This document shows, in pieces, positions 54,918-64,000 of a stretch of 64,000 bases of DNA; position 1 is the first letter of the stretch; each line of letters starts with the position of its first letter. The notes beneath the pieces are model-generated. The model ran no database searches, had not been told where the DNA came from, and saw only the letters and a list, made by a program, of their open reading frames with translations. The stretch is from Lysobacter sp. cf310. GTDB taxonomy: Bacteria > Pseudomonadota > Gammaproteobacteria > Xanthomonadales > Xanthomonadaceae. The position numbers and the translations under genes are program-made. The DNA is taken from assembly GCF_900114355.1 (NCBI RefSeq), contig NZ_FOSS01000001.1:707386-771385 (forward strand), written 5' to 3'.

Positions 54918-56642
54918 TCAATCTCCTTGCTCGCCCAGGACCTGGCGGCGTTCGTGCTCGATACGGAACTTCTCGCGCAGCAGCCCGCCCGGATCGTCGG
55001 GCACGCGCTTGAGCCAGGCTTCGTTGGCGATGCGGATCTCGCGCTGCTGCGGCGTTTCCTTGCCGCGCGCGCGCGCCTGCGGCGGTTGCTCGCCGCGCGG
55101 CCGTTGCTGCAGCGCGCGCTGCATGCGCTCGCGCTGGGCGCGGTCGGCCTGCTCCTGGGCCTTGGCCGCGGCAGCCGGATCCTGCTCGGGTTTGGAGGCG
55201 GACTCGTCGCGCTCGGGTTTCTGCTGGCCCGGGGCCGGCTTCTGCGGTTTCTGCTGACCCTGCTGCGGATCCTGCTGCGGCTGCTGGGGCTGGCCCTTGC
55301 CGCCCTGCGAGGACTGGTTCTGCTTGGACTTGTCCTGCGGCGGCAGCTTGCGCTTCATCGCCGCCTCGACCGCGCGCTTGTTGGCCAGGGCGTCGGGCAT
55401 GCCCGGCTGCAGGCGCAGCGCGCGATCGTAGGCCGCGATCGCCTGCGGGTACTGCCCGGCCTTGGCCAGCGCATTGCCGAGGTTGTAGTGCGCGTCGGCC
55501 GTGTCGGAACCGCGGAACAGCTGCGCCGCGCGCGGGTAGTCGCCGCCGCGGTAGGCGCGGCTGCCTTCCTGCATGCGCTTGTGCTCGACCTGATCGGGGC
55601 GCTGCCACAGATCGGCGGCGCGCGCCGGCTGCAGCGGCCACCACACGCACAGCAGCAGCACCGCGAGCGCGCCGCGGCGGCGGAACGCGAACAGCGCGAG
55701 CAGCAGCAGCGGCGGCAACAGCCAATAACCTTCGTCCTGCCAGATCCGCCCCTTCTCGCCCTTGGCCGCGGTGGCGTCGGTGGGCTTGGGCTTGAGTACG
55801 CCCAGCGCCTGCAGGTCCTCGTCGCCGCCGGTCACGGCCGCATAGGCGCCGCCGCCGGCCGCGGCCAGATCGCGCAGCGAGCCGGGATCGAGCTTGACCC
55901 CGACGATGCTGCCGTCGCCGCGCCGGATCGCCGCGCCGGCGACGCTGCCCAGGCCGAGCGCGGACACGCGATAGCCCTCGCCCGCCGCTTCCGCCGCGGC
56001 CGCGCGGGTGCGCGCATCGCTGTGGTCGCTGAGCAGCAGGATGTCGCCGCGCTCGAAGCCGGCACGCCGCAACAGCCGCGCCGACCAGGCGATCGCGCGG
56101 TCGCCGCGTTGACCATCGACCGGCATCACATCGGGACTGAGCGCGTCCAGGAACAGCGCCACGTTGGCGGCGTCGTCGGTAAGCGGAGCAACCGTGAAAG
56201 CGTCGCCAGCGTAAGCGACCAGGCCGACCTGCCCGCCGTCGCGCTCGCGCAGCAGGGCCGCGATCTTGGCGCGCGCCTGGGCCAGGCGCGACGGCGGCAG
56301 ATCCGCCGCGAGCGCCGCGCTGGACAGGTCCAGCGCGATCACCAGCGGCGCGCGGCTCTGCCACAAGGCCTGTTCGGTCTGGCGCCAGCTCGGGCCGGCC
56401 AGCGCGAGCACGGCCAGCGCCCCGCCGAGCATCGCCAGCCACAGGCCGTAGCGCGTGCGGCGGTCCTGCCCGGACTCGAGCAGGTGCGGCAACAGATGCG
56501 GATCGACCGCGTCGCGCCAAGCATTGGCGCGACGCCGGCGCGCGCGCCACCACACGGCCAGCACCGGCAGCGCCAGCAAGGCCCACAGCCAATGCGGCCG
56601 CAGCAGATGCAACTGCGAGAACGCGCTCAGCCACTCGCTCAT
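54918..56642 (-). CDS. VWA-TPR protein, BatB/BatC fusion
   Basis: 574 residues combining BatB and BatC. Two N-terminal helices lead to a VWA domain (about residues 85-270), then another two helices. A TPR pair follows (YRGGDYPRAAQLF; DAHYNLGNALAKAGQYPQAI), and a Gln/Lys/Pro-rich cytoplasmic or periplasmic tail completes it. The VWA MIDAS reads DLSSA in place of DxSxS, so metal binding is doubtful. It overlaps batA by 4 bp (ATGA). The tail's low complexity (QQDPQQGQQKPQKP) suggests a flexible tether. Confidence 0.9.
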   Translation of the reverse strand: MSEWLSAFSQLHLLRPHWLWALLALPVLAVWWRARRRRANAWRDAVDPHLLPHLLESGQDRRTRYGLWLAMLGGALAVLALAGPSWRQTEQALWQSRAPLVIALDLSSAALAADLPPSRLAQARAKIAALLRERDGGQVGLVAYAGDAFTVAPLTDDAANVALFLDALSPDVMPVDGQRGDRAIAWSARLLRRAGFERGDILLLSDHSDARTRAAAAEAAGEGYRVSALGLGSVAGAAIRRGDGSIVGVKLDPGSLRDLAAAGGGAYAAVTGGDEDLQALGVLKPKPTDATAAKGEKGRIWQDEGYWLLPPLLLLALFAFRRRGALAVLLLCVWWPLQPARAADLWQRPDQVEHKRMQEGSRAYRGGDYPRAAQLFRGSDTADAHYNLGNALAKAGQYPQAIAAYDRALRLQPGMPDALANKRAVEAAMKRKLPPQDKSKQNQSSQGGKGQPQQPQQDPQQGQQKPQKPAPGQQKPERDESASKPEQDPAAAAKAQEQADRAQRERMQRALQQRPRGEQPPQARARGKETPQQREIRIANEAWLKRVPDDPGGLLREKFRIEHERRQVLGEQGD

Positions 56643-57655
56643 GCGCGTCGCCTCCCTTGCAGCGCGAACGCCAGCAGCGCCAGCACGAACGCGCCCGCGA
56701 GCGGCCAGGCGTAACGTTCGATGCGCGGACGCACCGCCTGGCCCGGACGCCGGATCGGTTCCAGGCGATCGATCTCGGCGTAGATGCCGGCCAGCTCGGA
56801 GGTATCGCGGGCGCGGAAGAAGCGGCCGCCGGTCTGCTTGGCGACCGCGCGCAAGGTGGTCTCGTCGATGTCGTCGCCAGCGCCGGGCATCGGCAGCTTG
56901 ATGCCGAACAGGGACAGCGCGCCGTCGCCGCCGAAGGCGATGGTGTGCACGCGCACCTGGTCGGCCAGTGCGAGTTCGGCGGCTTTCTTGGGCTCGATCG
57001 CGCCGGCGGTGTTGACGCCGTCGGTGAGCAGGATCAGCACGCGCTGTTCGGCCGGCTGGGTGCGCAGGCGTTTGACCGCCAGCGCGATCGCATCGCCGAT
57101 CGCGGTCTCCTGCCCGGCCAGGCCGACCACGCTGTCGGCGAGCTGGTCGCGCACCGTCGCGCGGTCCAGGGTGAGTGGCGCCAACGCGTAGGCGCGCCGG
57201 CCGAACACCAGCAGGCCGACGCGGTCGCCGACGCGGCGGTCGAGGAAGTCCGACAGCACCGCCTTGGCCGCGGTCAGGCGGTCCACCGGTTGCCCGCCCA
57301 GCTCCATGTCCGGCTCGCGCATGCTGCCCGACAGGTCCAGCGCCAGCATCAGATCGCGTCCCACCTGCGGCGGCTGCACGGCGTCGCCGAGCTGCTGCGG
57401 GCGCGCGGCGGCCACACACAGCAGGATCCACGTCGCCCACATCAGCCAGCCCGGGCCGCGCCCGCGCAGGCCGTGGCCGCCGACCGCGGCGACCGCGTCC
57501 AGGCGCTCTCCGAACGGCACCTTCAAAGCCGCCGAGCCGTCGCGCGCGACCGGCAGCAGCCAGCGCGCCAGCCACGGCAAGGGCAGCGCGAGCAGCCACC
57601 ACGGCCAGGCGAACACATCGCGCGCATCGCTCAGCGCTCGCATCAGCGCGTCCAT
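56639..57655 (-). CDS. batA: VWA-domain protein BatA
   Basis: 338 residues. Two N-terminal membrane helices flank the VWA domain, and one more helix ends it (AGAFVLALLAFAL). The MIDAS is intact: DLSGSM, then TAIGDAIALAV and LLTDGVNTAG. BatA is the metal-binding core of the aerotolerance complex. The ATG at 57655 overlaps the DUF4381 stop by one base (TGATG). An in-frame ATG 12 bp later (57643) is an alternative. Confidence 0.93.
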   Translation of the reverse strand: MDALMRALSDARDVFAWPWWLLALPLPWLARWLLPVARDGSAALKVPFGERLDAVAAVGGHGLRGRGPGWLMWATWILLCVAAARPQQLGDAVQPPQVGRDLMLALDLSGSMREPDMELGGQPVDRLTAAKAVLSDFLDRRVGDRVGLLVFGRRAYALAPLTLDRATVRDQLADSVVGLAGQETAIGDAIALAVKRLRTQPAEQRVLILLTDGVNTAGAIEPKKAAELALADQVRVHTIAFGGDGALSLFGIKLPMPGAGDDIDETTLRAVAKQTGGRFFRARDTSELAGIYAEIDRLEPIRRPGQAVRPRIERYAWPLAGAFVLALLAFALQGRRRA

Positions 57656-58110
57656 CAGCGCACGCCCATCAGTTCGAGGAAGCGCGCGCGCACCGGCTCG
57701 CGCAGGGCCTCGACGTGCAAGGGATCGACGTCGCGGCGGAAACCGCCGTCCAGCAGCAGCCGGCCCGCGGCCTCGACGAATTGCGCCGACTTCGCACCGC
57801 GGTCGAGAAAGGCCAGCCAGTCCTCGCCCTGCAGACGATCGGCCGCGCCGTCGCGCCGGCGCGCGGCGCGGCGCAGCAGCTCCGACATCGCCGCGACCTG
57901 CGCCGCCGGTGTGACCGCGGCGGCGATCGCGTCGTCGAACAAACGCTCGGCCGTGCGCCGCTTGCGCAGGCGGCGCGCGCGCAGGAACCACACCGCAGCG
58001 GCGATCAGCGCCACCGCGGCGAACACCATCCACCAGCCGGGCGCCGGCGGCCACCACGAGGGCGCCGCGCTGTCGTGCACATCGCGCAGCAGCAGGGTCG
58101 GGTCGGCCAT
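57655..58110 (-). CDS. DUF4381-family membrane protein
   Basis: 151 residues. A Trp/Pro-rich N-terminus (APSWWPPAPGWW) and one membrane helix (about residues 27-43) are followed by a basic coiled segment and a helical tail with LQGEDWLAFLDRG. This is the layout of DUF4381, found between DUF58 and VWA genes in Bat operons. Its part in the complex is unknown. One-base overlaps join it to both the DUF58 gene and batA. Confidence 0.9.
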   Translation of the reverse strand: MADPTLLLRDVHDSAAPSWWPPAPGWWMVFAAVALIAAAVWFLRARRLRKRRTAERLFDDAIAAAVTPAAQVAAMSELLRRAARRRDGAADRLQGEDWLAFLDRGAKSAQFVEAAGRLLLDGGFRRDVDPLHVEALREPVRARFLELMGVR

Positions 58111-59006
58111 CACGCCACCAGCGGCCGGGCCCGGCCCAGCAGGGGCAGCCAGGATTCGCTGGGCGCGTCGCTGGACAGGGCCTGTGCGCGCACGCCGCGC
58201 AGCGGCAGTTTTTCCAGCGCCGCCGCGACCGGCGCGACGAACTCCTGGGACCAGCGCTGGCGCTGCGCGGACACGCCCAGGTCCAGTTCGATCCGGCGTT
58301 CGCCGCTGCGGAAGGCCAGAGCGGACGACGGCGGCGCGTGTTCCAGCGGATCGGTCAGCAGCAGCACGATCACTTCGTGGTGTTGGGCCAGCGCCGGCCA
58401 GCGCCGTTCCGGCACCAGCGCGAGGCTGCGCGGGTCGGCCAGCACCACCAGGCGCGAACCCGGCCGCAGCAGGCGCTCGGCGTGATCCAGCGCGACCGCG
58501 AGCCCGGCGTCGTCCTCGGGCGGACGCGCGTACCAGCGCACCAGCGCGTCCAGCGCGCGCAAGGCGCCGCGCGGGCCCGAGGCCGGCGGCACCGGCGCCT
58601 CGCGCAGACTGCCGCGCAAGGCCGCGATGCGGTCGCCGTCGCGCGCCGCGGCCCAGGCCGCGATCGCACCCGCGCGCGCAGCCTGCACCGACTTGAAGCG
58701 CACGCGCGTGCCGAAATACAAGGCCGGCGAGGTATCGGCGACGATCAGGCTCAGGCGCTCGCGCTCGGCCTGGAACAATTTGGTGTGGGCGCGTCCGGTG
58801 CGCGCGGTCAGGCGCCAATCGATGTGGCGGGCGTCGTCGCCGTTGGAGTATTCGCGCGACTCGGCGTATTCCATGCCGCGCCCGCGCAGGGGCGACAGCG
58901 CATGCCCGCTCACGCCGTGCCGGCCCAGGCGGGCGCCGCGGCGCCCGCCGACGGCGGCGCGCAAGGCGACCAGCTCGGCCAGGCTGGGGACGATGCCGTC
59001 GCTCAT
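58110..59006 (-). CDS. DUF58-domain protein
   Basis: 298 residues, cytoplasmic or membrane associated. The DUF58 signature MEYAESREYSNGDDARHIDW with RLTARTGRAHTKLF is clear, followed by a VWA-like fold (LIVADTSPALYFG). DUF58 proteins act with a MoxR AAA+ ATPase, perhaps as its adaptor. No signal or helix is present at the N-terminus, in contrast to longer DUF58 forms. Its stop overlaps the DUF4381 start. Confidence 0.93.
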   Translation of the reverse strand: MSDGIVPSLAELVALRAAVGGRRGARLGRHGVSGHALSPLRGRGMEYAESREYSNGDDARHIDWRLTARTGRAHTKLFQAERERLSLIVADTSPALYFGTRVRFKSVQAARAGAIAAWAAARDGDRIAALRGSLREAPVPPASGPRGALRALDALVRWYARPPEDDAGLAVALDHAERLLRPGSRLVVLADPRSLALVPERRWPALAQHHEVIVLLLTDPLEHAPPSSALAFRSGERRIELDLGVSAQRQRWSQEFVAPVAAALEKLPLRGVRAQALSSDAPSESWLPLLGRARPLVA

Positions 59007-59057
59007 GCGTCGCCCCGCAGGGCTCGATCGCGAATCACGAACGCGCGCTCCCGACCA

Positions 59058-60095
<1,038 letters not shown>

Positions 60096-60207
60096 CGATG
60101 TTCCGACGCGGGGCGAGGTCCGATTTTGACCGAACTTGGCGGCGCGGGTTCACCCAACCGATGGCACGTTCAGTTCCCGGCCGCCCCGCCCTGCCCCGTA
60201 AACGCGA

Positions 60208-60227
60208 AGAGGGCCCGTAGGCCCTCT
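60208..60227 (-). terminator. Hairpin after pilQ, probable terminator
   Basis: A perfect 8-bp stem AGAGGGCC (60208-60215) / GGCCCTCT (60220-60227) with a CGTA loop, 28 bp after the pilQ stop. The T-run is weak. The rest of the 160-bp gap before the MoxR gene holds its promoter region, which I cannot define. Confidence 0.65.
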
Positions 60228-60255
60228 CGCGTGCTGCGGCTGCGGTAACGGGCGC

Positions 60256-62253
60256 TTAGCGCTGCGTGACCTTGAGCACCTTCGGGGTGACGAAGATCAG
60301 CAGCTCGGCCTTTTCCTTGGAACGGCCCTTCTTCTTGAACAGATTGCCCAGGAAGGGGATGTCGCCCAGGAACGGCACCTTGGTGATGTCGCTGCGGTCG
60401 CGGAACTCGTACACGCCGCCGATCACCACGGTCTGGCCGTCTTCGACGAGCACGGCCGTGTTGACCGCGCGCTTGGCGATGATCGGCACCTGACCGATCG
60501 AGGTGTTGAGCTGGCCGTCGACCTCGTCCTTCTTGACCGCCATGTTCAGGAACACGCGGCCGTCGTTGGTGATGGTCGGGGTGACCTTGAGCTCCAGCAG
60601 CACGTCCTTGAACTGGACGTTCGGGATCGGCGTGTTGTTGCCGCCCTGCTGCGGGGAGATCGTCACGTAGCCCACTTCCTGGCCCTGGCTGATCACCGCT
60701 TCGCGCTGGTTGCTGGTGACCACGCGCGGGTTGGAGATGACTTCGCCGCGGCCTTCTTCCTGGATCGCCGACAACTCGATGTCGAGCAGGTAGCCGGCGT
60801 TGAGGATCGACAGCGCCAGCGAACCGGCCGGGTTGTCGACGCCCAGGTTGGTCATCAGACCGCGGGTGATCGAACCCAGGGTGCGCACCGGCGGAGAGCC
60901 GACCGAGCCGCCGTTGAGCCAGTCGCGGAAGGCGTTGGCGTAAGCGGTATCGGCGGCGACCTGCGAGTTGCGGGTCGCGGTGTTGGCGTCGAGGTTGCCG
61001 CTGAAGTAGGAATTGTCCTTGTTGCCGCTGATGCCGAACTTGGCGCCGAGCTCGCGCGAGACCGATTCGGTCGCGATCACGATGCGGGCCTCGATCACGA
61101 CCTGGTCGACCGGGCGATCGATCACCCGAACCAGTTCGCGCATCTGCGCAACCTTCTTCGGGATGTCGCTGATCATCAGCGTGTTGGTGCGCTCGTCGGC
61201 GACCAGGCGGCCGCGCTGCGAGAGGAAGCCGTTCTCGTTCTGCGATTGACCGCCACTGCCGCCGCCACCGCTGCCGCCGACGCCCTTGGCATCGGTCAGC
61301 GCTTTGAAGATCGCGCTGGCATTGTGGTAGTTGACCTGGATGTACTCGGTGACCAGATCCACGCGGTTGTCGAGCGCGATGCGCGCGTCTTCCTTGTCCT
61401 GCTCGTACTTGGCGATTTCGGCCTGCGGCGCGATCCACACCACGTTGCCGCTGCGGCGCTTATCCAGGCCCTTGGCCTGCAGGACGATGTCCAGGGCCTG
61501 GTCCCAGGGCACGTTGACCAGGCGCAGGGTGACGTTGCCCTGGACCGTGTCGGCGGCGACCACGTTGAGGTTGGACTCCTCGGCGATCAACTGCAGCACG
61601 GTGCGCACCGGCACGTCCTGGAAGTTGAAGGTCACCGGGCGGCCGCTGTAGCCGCGCTTGCTGGCGTCGGTGGTGCTGCTGATGGTGCTGGCGCCGACCG
61701 CACGGCTGGACGCCGCGGCCGCCGACTTGGGCACGATCTCGACGATGTACTCGCGACCGGTCTGGTAGGCCAACGACTCGAAACCGCCGCTGGTGTTGAG
61801 CACCAGCTGGGTGCCGTTGCCGCTGGCGCGCGCATCGATGCGCTGGACCGGCGTGGCGAAGTCGGTGACGTTGAGCGGCCGTTGCAGCGCGGCCGGCAAC
61901 TGGGCGTTGCCGACATTGATGACCACGCTCGAACCCTGACTGCGCAGGTCGGGCGCGGCACCGTCGCCGCTGAACTTCAGGATCAGCTTGCCGGAGCCGC
62001 CGTCGCCGCGCTTGAAGTCGATGTTCGCGACCGAGATCGCGCCCGGCAGCTGCTTGGCCGGATCGAGGCTGTGGGCGGGAGCGACCACGGGCGCGGCGGG
62101 AGCCGCGACCGGTGCCGCGGCTTCGGACGCCGGCGTCGCGGCGTGCGCGGCGCTGAGTCCCGCGAGCAGGCCGACCACCAGGCCGGCGCCACGCGTGCTG
62201 AAAGCCAAGGGGCGCCGGGCCGGCCGCGAGCATTTGGCGTTGAATACGGTCAT
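60256..62253 (-). CDS. pilQ: Type IV pilus secretin PilQ
   Basis: 665 residues. It forms the outer-membrane pore for the type IV pilus. A signal peptide is followed by AMIN domains (DFKRGDGGSGKLILKF), the secretin/TonB short N-domain (RPVTFNFQDVPVRTVLQLIA), an N1 domain, a Gly/Ser-rich loop (about 330-345) and the C-terminal secretin domain with RVVTSNQREAVISQGQEVGY and the final KVPFLGDIPFLGNLFKKK, ELLIFVTPKVL. One AMIN domain is seen; some homologues have two. The ATG at 62253 was chosen over a TTG five codons earlier. Confidence 0.96.
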   Translation of the reverse strand: MTVFNAKCSRPARRPLAFSTRGAGLVVGLLAGLSAAHAATPASEAAAPVAAPAAPVVAPAHSLDPAKQLPGAISVANIDFKRGDGGSGKLILKFSGDGAAPDLRSQGSSVVINVGNAQLPAALQRPLNVTDFATPVQRIDARASGNGTQLVLNTSGGFESLAYQTGREYIVEIVPKSAAAASSRAVGASTISSTTDASKRGYSGRPVTFNFQDVPVRTVLQLIAEESNLNVVAADTVQGNVTLRLVNVPWDQALDIVLQAKGLDKRRSGNVVWIAPQAEIAKYEQDKEDARIALDNRVDLVTEYIQVNYHNASAIFKALTDAKGVGGSGGGGSGGQSQNENGFLSQRGRLVADERTNTLMISDIPKKVAQMRELVRVIDRPVDQVVIEARIVIATESVSRELGAKFGISGNKDNSYFSGNLDANTATRNSQVAADTAYANAFRDWLNGGSVGSPPVRTLGSITRGLMTNLGVDNPAGSLALSILNAGYLLDIELSAIQEEGRGEVISNPRVVTSNQREAVISQGQEVGYVTISPQQGGNNTPIPNVQFKDVLLELKVTPTITNDGRVFLNMAVKKDEVDGQLNTSIGQVPIIAKRAVNTAVLVEDGQTVVIGGVYEFRDRSDITKVPFLGDIPFLGNLFKKKGRSKEKAELLIFVTPKVLKVTQR

Positions 62254-62268
62254 CGTGCTATCCCCCAA

Positions 62269-62817
62269 TCAATTGTCTTCTAACGCCACGGTGGCCGGAC
62301 GTTCCAGCCAACCACCCGCGCCATCCGGCACCAGTTCCACCAGCTCGATCCGGTCTTCGGACACGCTGGTCACCCGGCCGTCGTTCTGGCCCATGTACGC
62401 GCCCGGCCGTACCCGATAGGTCACCTTGTCGGGCGCCATCACCAGGGCGATCACCCCAGGACCGCGGCCGAGCGTGCCGACCATGTCGAGACTGTCGAGC
62501 GGGAACTGCTCCAAGGTCTGCTTGCGACGCGTCGCGTCCGGACGCGGGCCGCTGCCCCCGCCCTGGTCGGTGAACGCGTTGCTGAACGGATCGCGCATTG
62601 CCTGCGCGGCGTATTCGAAGGTTTCGAACTGCTGCATCACCGGCAGCGGATCCAGCGGCGGCGCCGGACGCGCCTTGACTTCGGCGATCCACTTTTCCAG
62701 GTTCGGCGCGTCGCCCGGCGTGCTGGTGATGCCGCGCGAGCAGGCCGTGGCCGCCAGCAGCATCGTCGCCGCGATCAGGAGACGGCCACGAGCGCCCGCG
62801 TTGAATGTCGTACGCAT
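62269..62817 (-). CDS. pilP: Type IV pilus lipoprotein PilP
   Basis: 182 residues. The lipobox ends AATAC (about Cys26). A flexible Pro-rich segment is followed by a small beta domain beginning ETFEYAAQAMRDPFSNAF, in which RDPF is the family signature. RPDATRRKQTLEQFPLDSLD continues the typical pattern. PilP links the inner-membrane PilN/PilO pair to the PilQ secretin in the periplasm. Its ATG shares a base with the pilO stop, so the two are coupled; pilQ starts 15 bp after its stop. Confidence 0.95.
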   Translation of the reverse strand: MRTTFNAGARGRLLIAATMLLAATACSRGITSTPGDAPNLEKWIAEVKARPAPPLDPLPVMQQFETFEYAAQAMRDPFSNAFTDQGGGSGPRPDATRRKQTLEQFPLDSLDMVGTLGRGPGVIALVMAPDKVTYRVRPGAYMGQNDGRVTSVSEDRIELVELVPDGAGGWLERPATVALEDN

Positions 62818-63533
62818 CAGCCGCCCTCCTTCTTGTCGCCAGTGGGCGCGGCAGGTGCGGCCGCCGCGGCATTGGGATCGCCGTTGGCCTGTTCCTGCGC
62901 CGACACTTCTTCTTCGTCCAGGTAACGGTAGGTCTTGACCGTGCCGGCCAATTCCAGGGGACTGTTGGGCGTGATCACCGCGGACTTGTCGCCGGCCGCG
63001 GCGCCGCGCGGACGCAGCGAGATGTCGTGCATGGTCATGATGACCACGCGCGGCAGCGAGGCCACGCCGCTGACGAAACCGCCGAACTGGTGGTAGGTGC
63101 CCACCATGCGCAGCGCGATCGGCTTCTCGGCGTAGAAGTCCTTGGGCTGCTCCGGACCGGGCTGGAACAGTTCGTTGGTGATGCCGGTGGCGAGCGCGGT
63201 CTGGGAAATGTCGACGATCAGGTCGGGCATTTCGGTCTTGCTCGGCAGCTGACGCAGCATCTGCTGCAACTGCTGCTCCATCTGCACCAGTTGCTGCTTC
63301 AGCGGTTCCAGGTTGGCGGCGCGGCCTTGCTTGGTTTCGAACTCGGCGCGCAGGTCGTTCTCGGTACGCTCCAACCCTGCAAGCTGGGTGCGCTTATCGC
63401 TGACGAACAGGTACCAGGCGAGCCCCACGATCACCAGACCGATGATCACGCAGAAACCGATTTTGGCCTGCTGCGGCCACGACCCCATGTTGTTGAAGTC
63501 GAGGTCCTTGAGCGACATCTTCTTCTGGCTCAC
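62817..63533 (-). CDS. pilO: Type IV pilus inner-membrane protein PilO
   Basis: 238 residues. A short cytoplasmic start (LKDLDFNNMGSWPQQAKIG) leads to one membrane helix (about residues 22-42), a periplasmic coiled coil (LVQMEQQLQQMLRQLPSKTE) and a ferredoxin-like fold containing MVGTYHQFGGFVSGVASLPR. The Ala/Pro/Asp-rich tail is disordered. It pairs with PilN and PilP in the alignment complex. Start and stop overlap the neighbouring pil genes. Confidence 0.95.
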   Translation of the reverse strand: MSQKKMSLKDLDFNNMGSWPQQAKIGFCVIIGLVIVGLAWYLFVSDKRTQLAGLERTENDLRAEFETKQGRAANLEPLKQQLVQMEQQLQQMLRQLPSKTEMPDLIVDISQTALATGITNELFQPGPEQPKDFYAEKPIALRMVGTYHQFGGFVSGVASLPRVVIMTMHDISLRPRGAAAGDKSAVITPNSPLELAGTVKTYRYLDEEEVSAQEQANGDPNAAAAAPAAPTGDKKEGG

Positions 63534-64000
63534 GATTCGGCCCCCTTGTTGTTGCCTGCGGCCGGAGCCGCGGCGGGCTGCTCCTGGACCGGCGTCGGGA
63601 CGCCGCCCGGAGCGTTGCTCGGAGCCGGTGCGGCGGCGGGCGCGGCGGCCGGAGTCGCCGGCGCCACCGGGGCGATCGCGGCCGGCGCGGCGGCGCCGGC
63701 CGGTGCGTTCGCGGCCGGTGCGGCGGCGGCGGGTGCCGTAGCCGGAGCGGTCGCGTTGGCCGCGGCGGCGGCGGTCGCGGCATCGGCGCCAGCAGCCGGC
63801 GCGTCGGGCTGGCCGTCGCCGTTCTCGTCCTTGGGCGCGTTCGGGTTGGCCAGCTTGACCTGCAGCTTGAACTCGTACGGCAGGCCCTTGTCGGTGCCCT
63901 TGGCCTCGATGATCGACAGGTCCGGATTGGTCATCCAGCCCGAGCCTTCCAGGTTGCGCATGTAGGTACTGACGCGGGCGTTGGACTGCGCGCGGCCTTC
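63530..64000 (-). CDS. pilN: Type IV pilus protein PilN, C-terminal part
   Basis: The gene runs out of the window at 64000; about 156 residues are visible. The fold segment reads ARVSTYMRNLEGSGWM, then LSIIEAKG and PYEFKLQVKLANPN, which is the end of PilN's ferredoxin-like domain. An unusual ~115-residue tail follows, almost all Ala and Pro. It overlaps pilO by 4 bp. The N-terminal membrane helix and pilM lie outside the window. Confidence 0.88.
   Translation of the reverse strand, partial: EGRAQSNARVSTYMRNLEGSGWMTNPDLSIIEAKGTDKGLPYEFKLQVKLANPNAPKDENGDGQPDAPAAGADAATAAAAANATAPATAPAAAAPAANAPAGAAAPAAIAPVAPATPAAAPAAAPAPSNAPGGVPTPVQEQPAAAPAAGNNKGAES

Noticed and set aside
51784-55257. 1157-residue open frame antisense to the symporter and Bat genes
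   Set aside because: His/Gln/Arg-rich shadow of the opposite strand; no recognisable domain.

Overview
This 64 kb window is a very GC-rich chromosomal segment from a gammaproteobacterium of the Xanthomonadaceae, most likely Lysobacter or a close relative. The reasons are the codon use, the gene content (pilNOPQ, an R-body RebB homologue, an S1/P1 nuclease, a class I fructose-bisphosphate aldolase, DUF6289-like and DUF6498-like proteins) and the dispersed palindromic repeats. I see no rRNA, tRNA, IS, prophage or CRISPR. It reads as ordinary chromosome, with a few poorly described genes and unusually rich regulatory and repeat structure.

Layout. 1-7.9 kb: end of an SLC13 permease, Rieske protein, FAH-family hydrolase, mscL, secreted M28 peptidase, NIPSNAP protein, an orphan RebB protein, a TrmH-type RNA methyltransferase with a GNAT enzyme, and an Imm10-like protein. 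7.9-12.2 kb: an RND efflux pump (lipoprotein adaptor plus permease). 12.5-25.4 kb: cysteine synthase, membrane proteins (one with tandem L7/L12-like repeats), fructose-bisphosphate aldolase, pyruvate kinase, GNAT, HAD phosphatase, pgk, and a translationally coupled DUF2339/DUF3999 pair. 25.5-33 kb: two cobalamin-riboswitch units, nrdAB and metE, flanking an acyl-CoA thioesterase. 33.5-42 kb: gapA, OmpW-like protein, S1/P1 nuclease, persulfide dioxygenase-like MBL protein, a molybdopterin-domain protein, modABC and a BlaI/M56 pair. 42-49.5 kb: CoA-transferase, methyltransferase-like protein, ClpP-like lipoprotein, two small secreted proteins and a TPR-PAS protein. 49.6-53.2 kb: transketolase and a DAACS symporter. 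53.2-60.1 kb: an aerotolerance (Bat) operon, moxR-DUF58-DUF4381-batA-batB/C-batD. 60.2-64 kb: pilNOPQ, cut by the window end.

How it works together. The two B12-independent enzymes, class Ia ribonucleotide reductase and MetE, each lie behind a cobalamin riboswitch, so B12-dependent counterparts are expected elsewhere in the genome. The nrdA promoter also carries two NrdR-like boxes with start points 32 bp apart that overlap the -35 and -10. The carbon-metabolism genes tkt, gapA, pgk, pyk and fba are all on the minus strand in the order of a conserved proteobacterial cluster, but blocks of unrelated genes separate them. Long palindromic repeats are concentrated in gaps between convergent genes, and one palindrome of another family forms the variable arm of the nrdA riboswitch.
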